Below, in pieces: positions 35,524 through 45,067 of a stretch of DNA of 64,000 bases. Positions within the stretch are counted from its first letter, which is position 1. Every line of letters starts with the position of its first letter. The DNA comes from Aromatoleum bremense. GTDB lineage: Bacteria; Pseudomonadota; Gammaproteobacteria; Burkholderiales; Rhodocyclaceae. The notes below the pieces were generated by a model. It saw only the letters and a list, made by a program, of their open reading frames with translations. It was not told where the DNA came from and did not search any database. The stretch is from positions 3,224,001 through 3,288,000 of the forward strand of contig NZ_CP059467.1 of NCBI RefSeq assembly GCF_017894365.1. Reading direction: 5' to 3'. The translations under genes and the position numbers were made by a program.

Positions 35524-37050
35524 TTACTGCAACGGCGAGTGCCAGGCGAATCGGTACACCCTGCGTGGCGGCTCGCCGCCGCATCGCCCGTTATCCGCGT
35601 CGGATCCGACCAGAAACCATTCCGCGCGGGAAGTCTCGCCGAGCTTGCGCGCCTTGTCCTGCTGGAAGCACCGTGTCAGCTCCCGGAGCGGAACGAGCGC
35701 GAACGATTGCGGATGGCTTCGCAGCCAGCCCGCGGCGTGATCCACCGTGACCTCCGACTGGAAGCCGAAATGCACGATCGGCTGGCGCGCGAACAGCCAG
35801 TGCCCTTCGCGCCAGTCGATCAGCGCCAGCTCCGCTCCGCCCGTCAGTTCTGCCGCCCGGCGCATGATGCCCTCGTGGGGATTGAGGCCGTCGCGGACCG
35901 GTTCGATGAAACCTTCCACGAACCAGGCCACGAACCAGAGCAGAGTGGCGCCGAGAAAGATCTTTCTCGCACGCGGGCGGCGGGCAAACCAGCGGTGCAG
36001 CAGCCACGGCACGAGGGGTGCGACTGCCAGCACCAGGCCGGGCAACGCCGGGTAGATATACAGCTTGCGCTTGCCGCTGCTCAGGCAGAAGAACAGCAGG
36101 ACCAGCGCCACCCAGCCCAGCAGCACCAGCGTGCGGCCGTCCCGCTTCGCCAGCTGGCGCCGCCACGCCGGCACGAGCCACGGCAGGGCCAGCACGATCG
36201 GTAGCCAGTATTTGGGGATCACTTCGGCAAAGAAATACCAGAACGGCTCCTGGTGCGCCCAGGCCTTCGTGTAGCGCTCGGCCGTTTGTCGCAGCAGGAT
36301 ATCCTTCACGTACGCGAGACTGTCGGCGTCCGCCTGCAGCATCACCATGACGACCAGCGGCAACAGCCACAGCGATATCGCTGCCAGCGTCGCGGCGAGG
36401 CCCAGGGACCAGCGCACGCCCTGGCCCGGCATGCGGGTGACGCCCGACCAGCCGGCGTGCACGGCATAGGCGTACGGAATCAGCATCAGGGCCGGCAGGA
36501 AGCCGACGCCCTTGCTGATGACGCCGAGTCCCATCGCGGCGCACGCCACGTAGAACCACCCCCACGCCGGGCCGAGCATGAGATGGCGCACGAGGCCGTA
36601 CACGGCGAGGATGATCCACAGGCACAGGAAACCGTCGATCTGCCCGACCCTCAGGATGCTGTAAGTCTGGTAGCTCGCGAGAAACAGCAGTGCGGCGATG
36701 ATCCCGATGCGCCGATGCCACAGGCGCCGCCCGAGATCGTACAGGCAGACTGTCGCGACCACGCCGGCGAGCAGCGCCGGGAGGAACAACGCGACCACGG
36801 GCGAGCCGGTGAGCTGAACGAACAGCGCCACCGTCCACATGAACAGCGGCGGTTTGTCCGGATAGATTTCGGCGGCGCGATGCGGAATGAACCACGAACC
36901 GTCCTGCAGCATTTCCAGCGCGACGCCGAGGAAGCGCTCTTCATCGACGTTCAGCGGCTGTCGCAAGCCCAGTCCGGCGCCGACCATCAGCAACGCCAGC
37001 AGCATCAGGCCGAGGAACTCGATACGCGGCGAAAAAGTGTTGCGCACCAC
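35524..37050 (-). CDS. GT83/ArnT-like membrane glycosyltransferase
   Basis: 508 residues with ~12 membrane segments and the PMT/ArnT beginning: an acidic loop after the first helix ('QPLNVDEERFLGVALEML') and 'EIYPDKPPLFMWTVALF'. Such enzymes move a sugar from undecaprenyl phosphate to lipid A or another envelope acceptor at the periplasmic face. It starts with GTG directly after the stop of the LAB_N gene. With that gene and the GT2 upstream it forms a three-gene envelope-glycosylation unit; whether the sugar is aminoarabinose is not shown, as no other arn genes are in the window. Confidence 0.85.
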   Translation of the reverse strand: MVRNTFSPRIEFLGLMLLALLMVGAGLGLRQPLNVDEERFLGVALEMLQDGSWFIPHRAAEIYPDKPPLFMWTVALFVQLTGSPVVALFLPALLAGVVATVCLYDLGRRLWHRRIGIIAALLFLASYQTYSILRVGQIDGFLCLWIILAVYGLVRHLMLGPAWGWFYVACAAMGLGVISKGVGFLPALMLIPYAYAVHAGWSGVTRMPGQGVRWSLGLAATLAAISLWLLPLVVMVMLQADADSLAYVKDILLRQTAERYTKAWAHQEPFWYFFAEVIPKYWLPIVLALPWLVPAWRRQLAKRDGRTLVLLGWVALVLLFFCLSSGKRKLYIYPALPGLVLAVAPLVPWLLHRWFARRPRARKIFLGATLLWFVAWFVEGFIEPVRDGLNPHEGIMRRAAELTGGAELALIDWREGHWLFARQPIVHFGFQSEVTVDHAAGWLRSHPQSFALVPLRELTRCFQQDKARKLGETSRAEWFLVGSDADNGRCGGEPPRRVYRFAWHSPLQ

Positions 37051-37323
37051 TCAAGTCTCCTGTTCTTTTTGCCGCGCGATCAGCTGCAAATTGCGCAGGT
37101 AGACGATGAAACCGAACGACTGCCCGACGATGAACACTGGATCCTCGCGATAGATCGCGTAAGCCAGCAGCAGCGCACTGCCGACCAGGCTCAGGTACCA
37201 GAAGCCGACCGGAATGAGGCTGCGCTTCTTGTATTCGCTGTACAGCCACTGCAGCGCGAAGCGGCCCGTGAACGTCAGCTGGCCGGCGAAGCCGACCACC
37301 AGCCAGAGTGTTTCCCTGCCCAT
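37051..37323 (-). CDS. LAB_N-domain membrane protein
   Basis: 90 residues, three membrane helices, matching the lipid A biosynthesis N-terminal (LAB_N) domain: 'LWLVVGFAGQLTFTGRFALQ' then 'WLYSEYKKRSLIPVGFWYLS' and 'DPVFIVGQSFGFIVYLRNL'. Such small proteins often accompany GT2 and GT83 genes and may act as flippase-like or anchoring subunits. I start at ATG 37323 ('MGRETLW'), one base after the GT2 stop. Confidence 0.85.
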   Translation of the reverse strand: MGRETLWLVVGFAGQLTFTGRFALQWLYSEYKKRSLIPVGFWYLSLVGSALLLAYAIYREDPVFIVGQSFGFIVYLRNLQLIARQKEQET

Positions 37324-37324
37324 C

Positions 37325-38068
37325 TCAGCTCTCCGTTTCGGTCGCGACCGCATCCAGGCGGGTGCGCTTGATCAACCACCACACGCCGAACAGGTCGAGG
37401 ATGCCGACCAGCGCCCGGTCGAGATTTCCGTATTTGGAGGTGCCCGTTCTGCGTGGCCGGTGATGGACGGGATGAACGATCGTCCGCCCGTGGTGGCGCT
37501 GGATCAGCGCCGGCAGGAAACGATGCATGTGATCGAAATAAGGCAGGCGCAGGAATGCTTCCCGTTCGATGAGCTTGAGGCCGCAGCCGGTATCGGGCGT
37601 CGCGTCCTTCAGCAGCCTGCTGCGCAGCCCGTTGGCGAAGCGCGACGCCCAGCGCTTGCTGGCCGTGTCGCGGCGATTGACGCGGTGGCCCGCCACCAGC
37701 TTGATGCCGCCGGGGCGGCCTTCGGTGCCGCGCACCAGCGCGAGCATGCCGGGAATGTCGGCCGGGTCGTTCTGGCCGTCGCCGTCGAGCGTCGCGAGCC
37801 AGTGGCCGCGCGCAGCGAGCACTGCGTGGTAGAGCGACGTGCTTTGCCCGAGCGAGCGGGCATGGCTGAGGATGCGCAGCTGGGGGAAGCCGGCGCTTTT
37901 CAACGCACGCAGCTCGGACGCGCTGCCGTCGGTGCTGCCGTCATCCACGACGATGACCTCGTAGGCCTCGCCGGCGAGCGCGCTGCGCACTTCTTCCAGG
38001 AGCGGCGCAAGGTTGCCGGCTTCGTTCTTTGCAGGAATCAGGACGGAAACATAAACGTTATCGTGCAT
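37325..38068 (-). CDS. GT2 family glycosyltransferase (DPM/ArnC-like)
   Basis: 247 residues, GT-A fold: 'VSVLIPAKNEAGNLAPLLEE', 'EVIVVDDGSTDGS' (nucleotide-binding DD) and 'ATLDGDGQNDP' (metal-binding DxD), then 'KYGNLDRALVGILDLFGVWW'. It resembles polyprenyl-phosphate sugar transferases, which make the donor used by GT83 enzymes like the one two genes downstream; the C-terminal membrane segments are shorter than in ArnC. ATG 38068 is chosen; the longer frame to 38224 lacks similarity. The 180 bp before it hold an AT-rich inverted repeat GGATA-N6-TATCC (38198-38213), a possible promoter area. Confidence 0.88.
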   Translation of the reverse strand: MHDNVYVSVLIPAKNEAGNLAPLLEEVRSALAGEAYEVIVVDDGSTDGSASELRALKSAGFPQLRILSHARSLGQSTSLYHAVLAARGHWLATLDGDGQNDPADIPGMLALVRGTEGRPGGIKLVAGHRVNRRDTASKRWASRFANGLRSRLLKDATPDTGCGLKLIEREAFLRLPYFDHMHRFLPALIQRHHGRTIVHPVHHRPRRTGTSKYGNLDRALVGILDLFGVWWLIKRTRLDAVATETES

Positions 38069-38248
38069 GGGTGACTCGATTGTTACCAGAGGTTGTTGCC
38101 CCGCCAGTCGGGGCGCGAAGCTTGCCGACGAAGGCACGCCTGCCATTCCGGCCGGGACGGGGCAATTTTTCGCAAGGAAATTCCCGGCTTCAAGCAGGGA
38201 TATTATTTTATCCGGCTTTTGCATCGGGCCGGTCCGGCTGCTGCAGAC

Positions 38249-40321
38249 TCACCTGCTTTGCGCGGCTACGCCCGCGGTGTTCCCAAGCAGGCTCTGCGTG
38301 GCAGCCTGCAGGAAAGCGTGCAGCATGTCGCGCAGCTGCGCTTCGTCCGCGGCGTTGGTCACCCGCGTGCTGCCGGGAGTGTCGCCGAGCCGGTAATCAT
38401 AGACCCGCGGCGCCATGCCCTTCGGTTCGACGAGGATGCGGCTTCCCCTGAGGATCGCGACCGTCTGGTCGCTTCCCGACGGCTTGATGATGCCGACGCC
38501 CTCGTCTCCTGCCGGCAGGTTGAGCAGATCGCGCCCCCAGCACTGGTGACGCACCTTGCCGCCGAGGCGTCCCATGATCGTCGGGACGATGTCGATCTGC
38601 GTTCCGACCGCATCGCGCCGCGTGCCAAAAGCCTGCTGGATGCCGGGTCCGATCAGCAACAGCGGAATATTGAAGCGGTGCAGGTCCATCTCGGTGATCT
38701 GTTCGTCGGCGCCGAAGCCGTGGTCGCCGGCGATCACGAACAACGTGTCGCGGAAATATTCCGACTTGCGCGCTTTCTCGAAGAACTGCCCGAGCGCCCA
38801 GTCCGAATAGCGCATTGCGGTCAGATGTTCGTCGAGCGAACCGTGGCCGGTGACCGGCTCCACGGGCAGCATCTGCGGCAACGCGTACGGCGTGTGGTTC
38901 GACAGCGTTTGCAGCAGCGCGTAGAAAGGCTTGCCGCCGGAATTCTTCTGCAGTTCCTCGGCTGCGCGGTCGAACATGTCCTGGTCCGACACCCCCCAGG
39001 TGGGATCCGAAACTACCGGGTTCACGTAGTCGTTCCGGCCGATGAAGCGCGTCATGCCCTGGTTGCTGAAAAAGCCGGACTGGTTGTCCCACGCGAAATC
39101 GCCGTTATACACATAGATGTCGTTGAACTCGCGGGCGCGCAGCAGCTGCGGGAGACCGGAAAAACGATGCCCCCCTTCGGGCATCTGCATCAGGTATTCG
39201 AAGCCGGGCAAGTTCGGGAAGCATGCCATCGTCGCGAACATGCCCTGGTGGGTGTGCGTGCCATTCGAGAAGAAGCGCGTGAATAGCACGCCCTCACGCG
39301 CGAGCCGGTCGAAATGCGGCGTGATGCCATCCTTGCTGCCGAGCGCGCCGACGTAATGCCCGGCGAAGCTCTCGAGCAGGATCACGACAACGTTGCGGAT
39401 CGGCAACGTGCCGGCGGCGGGCGGGGTGACGTCGCGGCGGATGTTCGCGCTCTCGGCGTCGACAAGGCGGTCGCCCGGGGTCAGCAACATGCTGCGCACG
39501 ATCCGGGTCGCCTCGTGCTGCGGCATCGAGTCTTTCCACATCTTGTCCCCGGACGCGAAGAGTCGGCTCTTCGCCGCGGCGACGAGGGTGAGGGTGCCGT
39601 TGAGCCCGAGCTGGTTCGCGAACATCGAGTCGGTTGTATAGGCGTCCCCCCAGCGCAGCGGCGGTCCCTGGCGCAGCGTGCCGCGCGCGGCAACGACCGA
39701 AACCGCCAGGCACAGCACCAGCGCAAGCCAGCGCGGGCCGGCGCCGAAGCGGCGTGCACCGCGGGAATCATCGCGTCGGGGCGCAGTCAGCCGATCGATG
39801 ACGGCGAAGAGCCGGAACAGCCCCCAGCTTGCCAGCAGCCAGGCCGCCAGGTAGCGCAGCACCGGGAAGCCGTGCCACAGCATGCTGAGCACGGTCGCCG
39901 GATCTTCGCGCATGTACTGGAAGACGAGGCTGTTGAGGCGTTGGTGGAATTCCCGGTAGAAATCGAGTTCGATCAGGCCGAAGAACAGCGAAATGCTCGC
40001 CGCCGCCGTCAGCCAGGCCCTGTGGGCGCTTCGCGCTGCCATCGCCCGCACGGCCACCATCGCCAGGATCAGCGGTGCGCAGAGGTACACGACGAGCCGC
40101 AGGTCGAATCGCAGGCCGGTCAGGAAAGCTTCGGCGAAGGTTGCAATCGGTGTGTCGCCGATCAGCGCCCGGTTGTAGACGAACAGCGCAATGCGCAGCG
40201 CGGCGAACATCAGCAGCAAGGCGATTGCGGACAGCGCCGTGAATGCAAGGTGGGAGCCGAGCGTGGGCGCAGACGCTGCAGCGGATGGCTGCCGCGGTTC
40301 CGGGAGTTGCGGTTGACTCAT
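38249..40321 (-). CDS. LtaS-like sulfatase-domain phosphoglycerol transferase
   Basis: 690 residues: five membrane helices (about 25-215), then a periplasmic alkaline-phosphatase/sulfatase domain. 'NVVVILLESFAGHYVGALGS' has the first metal-binding Glu; the nucleophile Thr is in 'FFSNGTHTHQGMFATMACFP'; 'FVIAGDHGFGAD' has the C-terminal Asp-His metal ligands. This is the LtaS/OpgB/EptA-like superfamily; in Gram-negatives it commonly transfers phosphoglycerol or phosphoethanolamine to glycans. Start at ATG 40321 ('MSQPQLPEP'). Confidence 0.88.
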   Translation of the reverse strand: MSQPQLPEPRQPSAAASAPTLGSHLAFTALSAIALLLMFAALRIALFVYNRALIGDTPIATFAEAFLTGLRFDLRLVVYLCAPLILAMVAVRAMAARSAHRAWLTAAASISLFFGLIELDFYREFHQRLNSLVFQYMREDPATVLSMLWHGFPVLRYLAAWLLASWGLFRLFAVIDRLTAPRRDDSRGARRFGAGPRWLALVLCLAVSVVAARGTLRQGPPLRWGDAYTTDSMFANQLGLNGTLTLVAAAKSRLFASGDKMWKDSMPQHEATRIVRSMLLTPGDRLVDAESANIRRDVTPPAAGTLPIRNVVVILLESFAGHYVGALGSKDGITPHFDRLAREGVLFTRFFSNGTHTHQGMFATMACFPNLPGFEYLMQMPEGGHRFSGLPQLLRAREFNDIYVYNGDFAWDNQSGFFSNQGMTRFIGRNDYVNPVVSDPTWGVSDQDMFDRAAEELQKNSGGKPFYALLQTLSNHTPYALPQMLPVEPVTGHGSLDEHLTAMRYSDWALGQFFEKARKSEYFRDTLFVIAGDHGFGADEQITEMDLHRFNIPLLLIGPGIQQAFGTRRDAVGTQIDIVPTIMGRLGGKVRHQCWGRDLLNLPAGDEGVGIIKPSGSDQTVAILRGSRILVEPKGMAPRVYDYRLGDTPGSTRVTNAADEAQLRDMLHAFLQAATQSLLGNTAGVAAQSR

Positions 40322-40526
40322 GTCGAAAGGTCCGGTCGGGTGACGCGTGATATCGCGAATGCGGTTGTGTCCGGCTCGCCATGCCCGGCCGTCGCGGTCA
40401 GGTATGGCGGCCGGTGCGCCCCGACTTTGGGGCAATGCAGGTGAAAATTTTGTTGAGCCGCGATGTGCTGTGCTCGGCGAAGAGGTTGCCGGACGGGAAA
40501 GCACGGCGTCGAGGCAAGGCAGGTCG

Positions 40527-41081
40527 TCATCGCCGCCGATTCGCTTCGGAACGGACTTTGACTCCCGTGAGCATTGCCCCGATCAGATTCGTGCGTTCGC
40601 GGTGGCTCATGAAGACGGCGGCCGCGGCGTGCAGTCCGGCCAGGCCGATCAGCGTCGAGGCCAGCGTTGCGTGGAGTTCCTGCAGCCACTCTTCGCCCCA
40701 GAAAGCGTCCAGGGTTTGCATGAAGCCGGTGATCCCGAGGCCCAGCACAAGCGCCATCAGCACGAGCATCATGACTGCGCCCAGCGGGTTATGGCCGGCG
40801 TGAAAGTCCGGTTTGCCCCAAACCAGCCTGCGCACATGCTGCCGGATACCGGCAACGGTCGGAATGAAGTCGGCAAAGCGCGCGTGTCGCGAGCCGACGA
40901 ATCCCCACACGATGCGGGCCCCGACGAGCGCGCTCGTGGTATAGCCGATCCACTCGTGGAGCGTCTCGCCGTCGTCGAGGACGAAGAAGTTCATGAATAC
41001 GCAGGACACCAGCGTCCAGTGGAACACCCGCACAAACGGATCCCAGACGCGAATCGCCCTGGCAGGATCGGAATGGCTCAT
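40527..41081 (-). CDS. cytochrome b561 family protein
   Basis: A 184-residue four-helix di-haem b cytochrome. 'VWDPFVRVFHWTLVSCVFM' holds the first haem His, 'LHEWIGYTTSALVGARIVWG' the second, and 'LQELHATLASTLIGLAGLHA' the C-terminal pair. It passes electrons across the inner membrane. Start at ATG 41081, six bases after GAGAGG; an in-frame ATG at 41087 sits on that ribosome site. Follows the PepSY gene on the same strand by 73 bp, a common pairing. Confidence 0.9.
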   Translation of the reverse strand: MSHSDPARAIRVWDPFVRVFHWTLVSCVFMNFFVLDDGETLHEWIGYTTSALVGARIVWGFVGSRHARFADFIPTVAGIRQHVRRLVWGKPDFHAGHNPLGAVMMLVLMALVLGLGITGFMQTLDAFWGEEWLQELHATLASTLIGLAGLHAAAAVFMSHRERTNLIGAMLTGVKVRSEANRRR

Positions 41082-41154
41082 CGTCATCCTCTCGTCGACA
41101 GGGAGCCAGGCTCCCTGAGAGAGCCCGTCCCGCATGCCGTGAAAAGCGCGTCGT

Positions 41155-41415
41155 TCAGCGCTTGGTTTCAAGTGCGGCCGCCGTGGCGGGGTCGAAGTAG
41201 ATCTCGACTTTCTTGCCGTCCTTGTCGAAACCGTAGATTTCGTAGCACTTGCCCTTGCTCACCTTGAAGGTCTTGATCTGGTAGCCCTGGGCTTCGAGGC
41301 GGGCCTTGAAATCGGATTCCTTCATCCACGTTTCCTGCGGCACGTTGCACGTCGGGCCGGCGACGGCGGCGGTTGCGGAAAGGGCAATGACGGTCGATGC
41401 GAGTAGCTTTTTCAT
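41155..41415 (-). CDS. exported PepSY-domain protein
   Basis: 86 residues: signal peptide 'MKKLLASTVIALSATAAVAG' then one PepSY-type domain ('ESDFKARLEAQGYQIKTFKV', 'CYEIYGFDKDGKKVEIYFDP') with two cysteines that may pair. Found with cytochrome b561 genes in many proteobacteria, probably as a periplasmic partner. The start ATG 41415 is supported by the signal peptide; the longer frame to 41514 is not. Confidence 0.87.
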   Translation of the reverse strand: MKKLLASTVIALSATAAVAGPTCNVPQETWMKESDFKARLEAQGYQIKTFKVSKGKCYEIYGFDKDGKKVEIYFDPATAAALETKR

Positions 41416-41474
41416 ATGCGCGTCCTGATTCGGTTGGCGTACCCCGGTCGGGGCACGGACGGAATCTAAACGCG

Positions 41475-41496
41475 TGAACATGAACAAAACCTGAAC
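41475..41496. promoter_or_regulatory. three TGAAC direct repeats upstream of PepSY gene
   Basis: TGAAC occurs at 41475, 41481 and 41492 (spacings 6 and 11) within 80 bp upstream of the PepSY start. Same-orientation repeats phased by about one helical turn are typical of OmpR-family response-regulator sites. The rest of the 226-bp gap (41416-41641) shows nothing else. Confidence 0.3.
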
Positions 41497-41641
41497 TGCG
41501 ATCTCGCGTTGCAATCACACCGCGAAGTTCCCGGACGCAGAAGATCGCTGGCGAAGAGCGCCTTTGGGGCGGCGAGGCCGGAATGGAGACGGAGCTGATC
41601 GTGTCGTCGCGCGTCCGGTCCTGCAGGGCGGTCGGCGGGAT

Positions 41642-42628
41642 TCAGGCGGGCACGAGGACGGCCGCGCCCTGTATCTGCCCGCGGCGCAGCGCGAGCAGCG
41701 CGTCGTTCGCGCGTTCCAGCGGAAAGCGCTCGATATGGGTATGGATCGGCGCTGCGGCGGCGATCTCGAGGAAACGCCTGCCGTCTTCACGCGTCAGGTT
41801 CGCAACCGAGCGGATGACGCGCTCGCCCCACAGAATCTCGTACGGAAACGAGGGGATGTCGCTCATGTGAATGCCGGCGCAGACGACCGTGCCGCCTTTT
41901 CTCAGCTGGCGCAGCGCCGCTGGAACGAGTTCGCCTGCGGGGGCGAAGATCAGCGCCGCGTCGAGTTCGTCGGGCGCGTTCTCGCCCGCGGCGCCGGCCC
42001 AGGTGGCGCCGAGCTCTCTCGCGAATGCCTGGCTCGCGTCGTCACCAGCCCGCGTGAAAGCGTAGAACGGCCGGCGCTGATAGGCGAGCACCTGCGCCAG
42101 GATGTGCGCCGCGGCGCCGAAACCGTAGAGGCCGATGCGTTGCGCGCTGCCCGCCATGCTCAGCGCGCGGTAGCCGATCAGTCCCGCGCACAGCAGCGGC
42201 GCGAGTTCGGCGGCGGGTTGCGAGTCCGGCAGCGCAAAGCAGAAGCGCTGGTCAGCGACGGTGTATTCGGCGTAGCCGCCGGGCAGCTGGTAACCGGTGA
42301 AGCGCGCGTCATCGCAGAGATTTTCGCGGCCTTCGGCGCAGTATCCGCAATGGCCGCAGGTCCAGCCGAGCCACGGCACGCCGACGCGCTGGCCGGGCGC
42401 GAAACCGCTCGCACCGGCGCCCAGCGCGACGACGCGCCCGACGATCTCGTGGCCCGGGATGACCGGCAGCCGCGGCTCGGGGAGTTCGCCGTCGACGAGA
42501 TGCAGGTCGGTGCGGCAGACCCCGCACGCTTCGACCCGCAGCAGAATTTCTCCGACGCCTGGCTGCGGCACCGGGAGCTCGGCCAGCCGCAAAGGCGTGT
42601 GAGGAGCGTCGAGAACCATCGCGCGCAT
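41642..42628 (-). CDS. zinc-dependent alcohol dehydrogenase
   Basis: 328 residues, medium-chain dehydrogenase fold. Catalytic Zn ligands in 'EACGVCRTDLHLVDG' (Cys) and 'PVIPGHEIVGRV' (His-Glu); four structural-Zn cysteines in 'CGHCGYCAEGRENLC'; the NAD-binding glycine turn is 'IGLYGFGAAAHILAQ'. It belongs to the AdhA-like branch with a narrowed alpha-helical region. A clean ribosome site (GGGAGGAATT) precedes ATG 42628. Substrate not determined. Confidence 0.92.
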   Translation of the reverse strand: MRAMVLDAPHTPLRLAELPVPQPGVGEILLRVEACGVCRTDLHLVDGELPEPRLPVIPGHEIVGRVVALGAGASGFAPGQRVGVPWLGWTCGHCGYCAEGRENLCDDARFTGYQLPGGYAEYTVADQRFCFALPDSQPAAELAPLLCAGLIGYRALSMAGSAQRIGLYGFGAAAHILAQVLAYQRRPFYAFTRAGDDASQAFARELGATWAGAAGENAPDELDAALIFAPAGELVPAALRQLRKGGTVVCAGIHMSDIPSFPYEILWGERVIRSVANLTREDGRRFLEIAAAAPIHTHIERFPLERANDALLALRRGQIQGAAVLVPA

Positions 42629-42728
42629 GTCGAATTCCTCCCGGAACACGTTGATCGCCCGAATGGAATCATAGTGCGCGCGCAGCGCGACGACGAGCGC
42701 CGTCGCGTCCGTAGCCGTACGCGGAGCG

Positions 42729-43943
42729 TCAGGCGCCGCGGGCGTCGGGCTCCCGCAGCACGGCCGCCATCGCCCCCGCGACGTAGTCGACGTTGCCGCG
42801 ATTGAGGCCGGCGACGCACATGCGACCGGACTGCACGAGATACACGGCGAATTCGTCGCGTAGGCGATCGACCTGGCCGTGTGTCAGTCCGGTGTAGCTG
42901 AACATGCCGCGCTGCTTGACGAAATAGCTGAAATCGCGCCCCGGCAACGTGCTGCTCAGCACTTCGTAGAGCTTCTGGCGCATCGCCTTGATGCGCTCGC
43001 GCATTTCGCGCACCTCGCCGACCCATTCCTCGTGCATTCCGGCGTCGTTCATGACCGCGGCGGCGACCCGGCCGCCATGGACCGGCGGGCTCGAGTAGTT
43101 GCGGCGCACGGTGAATTTCAGCTGGCCGAGCATGCGTTCGGCCTCGTCGGCATCCTGGCACACGACCGACAGGCCGCCGCAGCGCTCGCCGTAGAACGAC
43201 AGATTCTTCGAGAACGAGTTGCTGACGAAGAAACTCACCCCGGCGTCGGCCATCGCGCGGATCGCGTACGCGTCGTCGTCAAGGTTGTCGCCGAAGCCCT
43301 GGTAGGCGATGTCGAGGAACGGGATCAGCCGGCGCGACGCCGCCACCGCGATCACTTCCTGCCACTGTGCTGTCGACAGGTCGACGCCGGTCGGATTATG
43401 GCAGCACGGATGCAGCAGCACGATGCTCTGCGCGGGCAGCGATTGCAGCGTCGCGAGCATCTCGTTAAAGCGCACGCCGCCGCTCGCCGCATCGTAGTAC
43501 GGGTAGTCGTGCACTTCGATGCCGGCGCCCTCGAAGATCGAACGATGGTTGTCCCAGGTCGGATTGCTGACCCACACTTCGCTCGCCGGAAAATACCGCT
43601 TGAGCAGGTCGGCGCCGACCTTCAATGCGCCGGAGCCCCCGACGGTCTGGATCGTTGCGATGCGGCCGCCCCGTAGTGCCGCGCTGTCCGCGCCGAACAG
43701 GAGTTTCTGCACGGCGGCGCGATAGTCGGCCGCCCCTTCCATCGGCAGGTAGGGTCGCGGGCCCGGACTCGCAGTCAGCGCCGCCTCGGCCTTCTCGACC
43801 GAGCTGAGCAGCGGGATGCGGCCGTCCTCGTCATAGTAGAGCCCGATGCCGAGGTTCACCTTCCGCGAGCGCGGGTCGCGGTGGAAAGTTTCGACGAGGG
43901 AGAGGATGGGGTCGCCGGGATAGGCGTCGACGTGCTCGAACAT
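42729..43943 (-). CDS. tyrB: aromatic amino acid aminotransferase
   Basis: PLP-dependent class I aminotransferase, 404 residues, starting '[20 protein letters not shown]', the TyrB/AspC opening. PLP lysine in '[16 protein letters not shown]'; '[13 protein letters not shown]' carries the conserved Asn-Pro-Thr-Gly. It interconverts Tyr/Phe (and Asp) with the oxo acids. The C-terminal '...EPDARGA' is slightly longer than E. coli TyrB (397). TyrB versus AspC specificity is not certain from sequence. Confidence 0.93.
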   Translation of the reverse strand: MFEHVDAYPGDPILSLVETFHRDPRSRKVNLGIGLYYDEDGRIPLLSSVEKAEAALTASPGPRPYLPMEGAADYRAAVQKLLFGADSAALRGGRIATIQTVGGSGALKVGADLLKRYFPASEVWVSNPTWDNHRSIFEGAGIEVHDYPYYDAASGGVRFNEMLATLQSLPAQSIVLLHPCCHNPTGVDLSTAQWQEVIAVAASRRLIPFLDIAYQGFGDNLDDDAYAIRAMADAGVSFFVSNSFSKNLSFYGERCGGLSVVCQDADEAERMLGQLKFTVRRNYSSPPVHGGRVAAAVMNDAGMHEEWVGEVREMRERIKAMRQKLYEVLSSTLPGRDFSYFVKQRGMFSYTGLTHGQVDRLRDEFAVYLVQSGRMCVAGLNRGNVDYVAGAMAAVLREPDARGA

Positions 43944-44018
43944 GGGAAAGCAGGTCCTTTGCAGTGGTGGGTGGGATGGGAGGGATGGGAGATTATCGTG
44001 ACAGGTGCCGCGCGCAAG

Positions 44019-45020
44019 TCAAACGAGCCCGCGGGCGCGCAGTTCGTCCTTGAGGTAGGCGTAGAAGATCGGCGCCGCGACGACGCCCGGCAGGCCGAAG
44101 GCGGCCTCCATCACCAGCATCGCCAGCAGCAGCTCCCACGCCTTGGCGCGGATCTCGCCGCCGACGATCCGCGCGTTGAGGAAATATTCCGCCTTGTGCA
44201 CACTGACCAGGAACGCCAGCGAACCGAGAGCGACCTGCGGCGAATGGGCGAAGCTGACGACGATGATGACGGTGTTCGAGATCAGGTTGCCGATGATCGG
44301 CAGCAGGCCGGCGATGAAAGTCACCGCGATCATCGTCTTGATCAGCGGCAGCTGCACGTCGAGCAGCGGTAGCACGGCCAGCAGGTACAGCGCCGTGAAG
44401 ACGGCATTGATGGCCGAGATCTTCACCTGCGCGAAGACGATGCGCCGGAAAGCGCCGGCAAGCCGCCCGGCGCGCTCGCTCAGCGCGCGGGCGAGCGGGG
44501 CGTATTCCTGGCCGGCCTGCAGCTCGTGCAGCGAAACCATCGCGCCGATGATCAGGCCGACGAGGATGTGGGCCATGACGAAGCCCGCTTCCTTGCCGAC
44601 GCTTCCGACTTCGACGGCGTGTTCCCGGAGCCAGCGCGAGATCGCTTCCTTGATCGGATCGACGCCGTTCGGAAAGTGGTCGACGACCCACGGCGGCACC
44701 GATTCGCGCAGCCCTTCGATGATCGCCGCCATGCGGGTGAGCAGGTTGGCGAGATCGCCCGCGTCGCTGCGGAAAAAAGCGACCACACCGAGGACCATCG
44801 CCACCACCGCGATAGTGGCCACCCCCACGACCAGCACCAGCGCGGCCGGTTTGCTCCGCCGCCCCGAGAGCTGCTTCGGCAGCCTCGGAGCGAGCAAATG
44901 GACCAGTTCGTGAACCAGCAGCCCGGTCAGCAGCGCCGGCAGCAGGTGCAGGCGCAGCACCAGGAAAAGAGATGCCCCCGACAGGACCCAGGCGGCCATC
45001 AGCGCATAGCGTTCGGTCAA
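44019..45020 (-). CDS. AI-2E family (PerM-like) permease
   Basis: 333 residues, about eight membrane segments in the AI-2E/UPF0118 arrangement: two N-terminal pairs, a soluble stretch (~90-140), then 'VKISAINAVFTALYLLAVLP', 'VTFIAGLLPIIGNLISNTVI' and the final 'GLPGVVAAPIFYAYLKDEL'. Relatives export autoinducer-2 or act as Na+/H+ antiporters; the substrate here is unknown. Starts at TTG 45020 (AGGGAA upstream), with ATG 44999 as alternative. Confidence 0.85.
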   Translation of the reverse strand: MTERYALMAAWVLSGASLFLVLRLHLLPALLTGLLVHELVHLLAPRLPKQLSGRRSKPAALVLVVGVATIAVVAMVLGVVAFFRSDAGDLANLLTRMAAIIEGLRESVPPWVVDHFPNGVDPIKEAISRWLREHAVEVGSVGKEAGFVMAHILVGLIIGAMVSLHELQAGQEYAPLARALSERAGRLAGAFRRIVFAQVKISAINAVFTALYLLAVLPLLDVQLPLIKTMIAVTFIAGLLPIIGNLISNTVIIVVSFAHSPQVALGSLAFLVSVHKAEYFLNARIVGGEIRAKAWELLLAMLVMEAAFGLPGVVAAPIFYAYLKDELRARGLV

Positions 45021-45067
45021 GATCGAAACCGTTCCCTAGTGCCGGAGCGCGCTGGCCGCGGCCCGCT

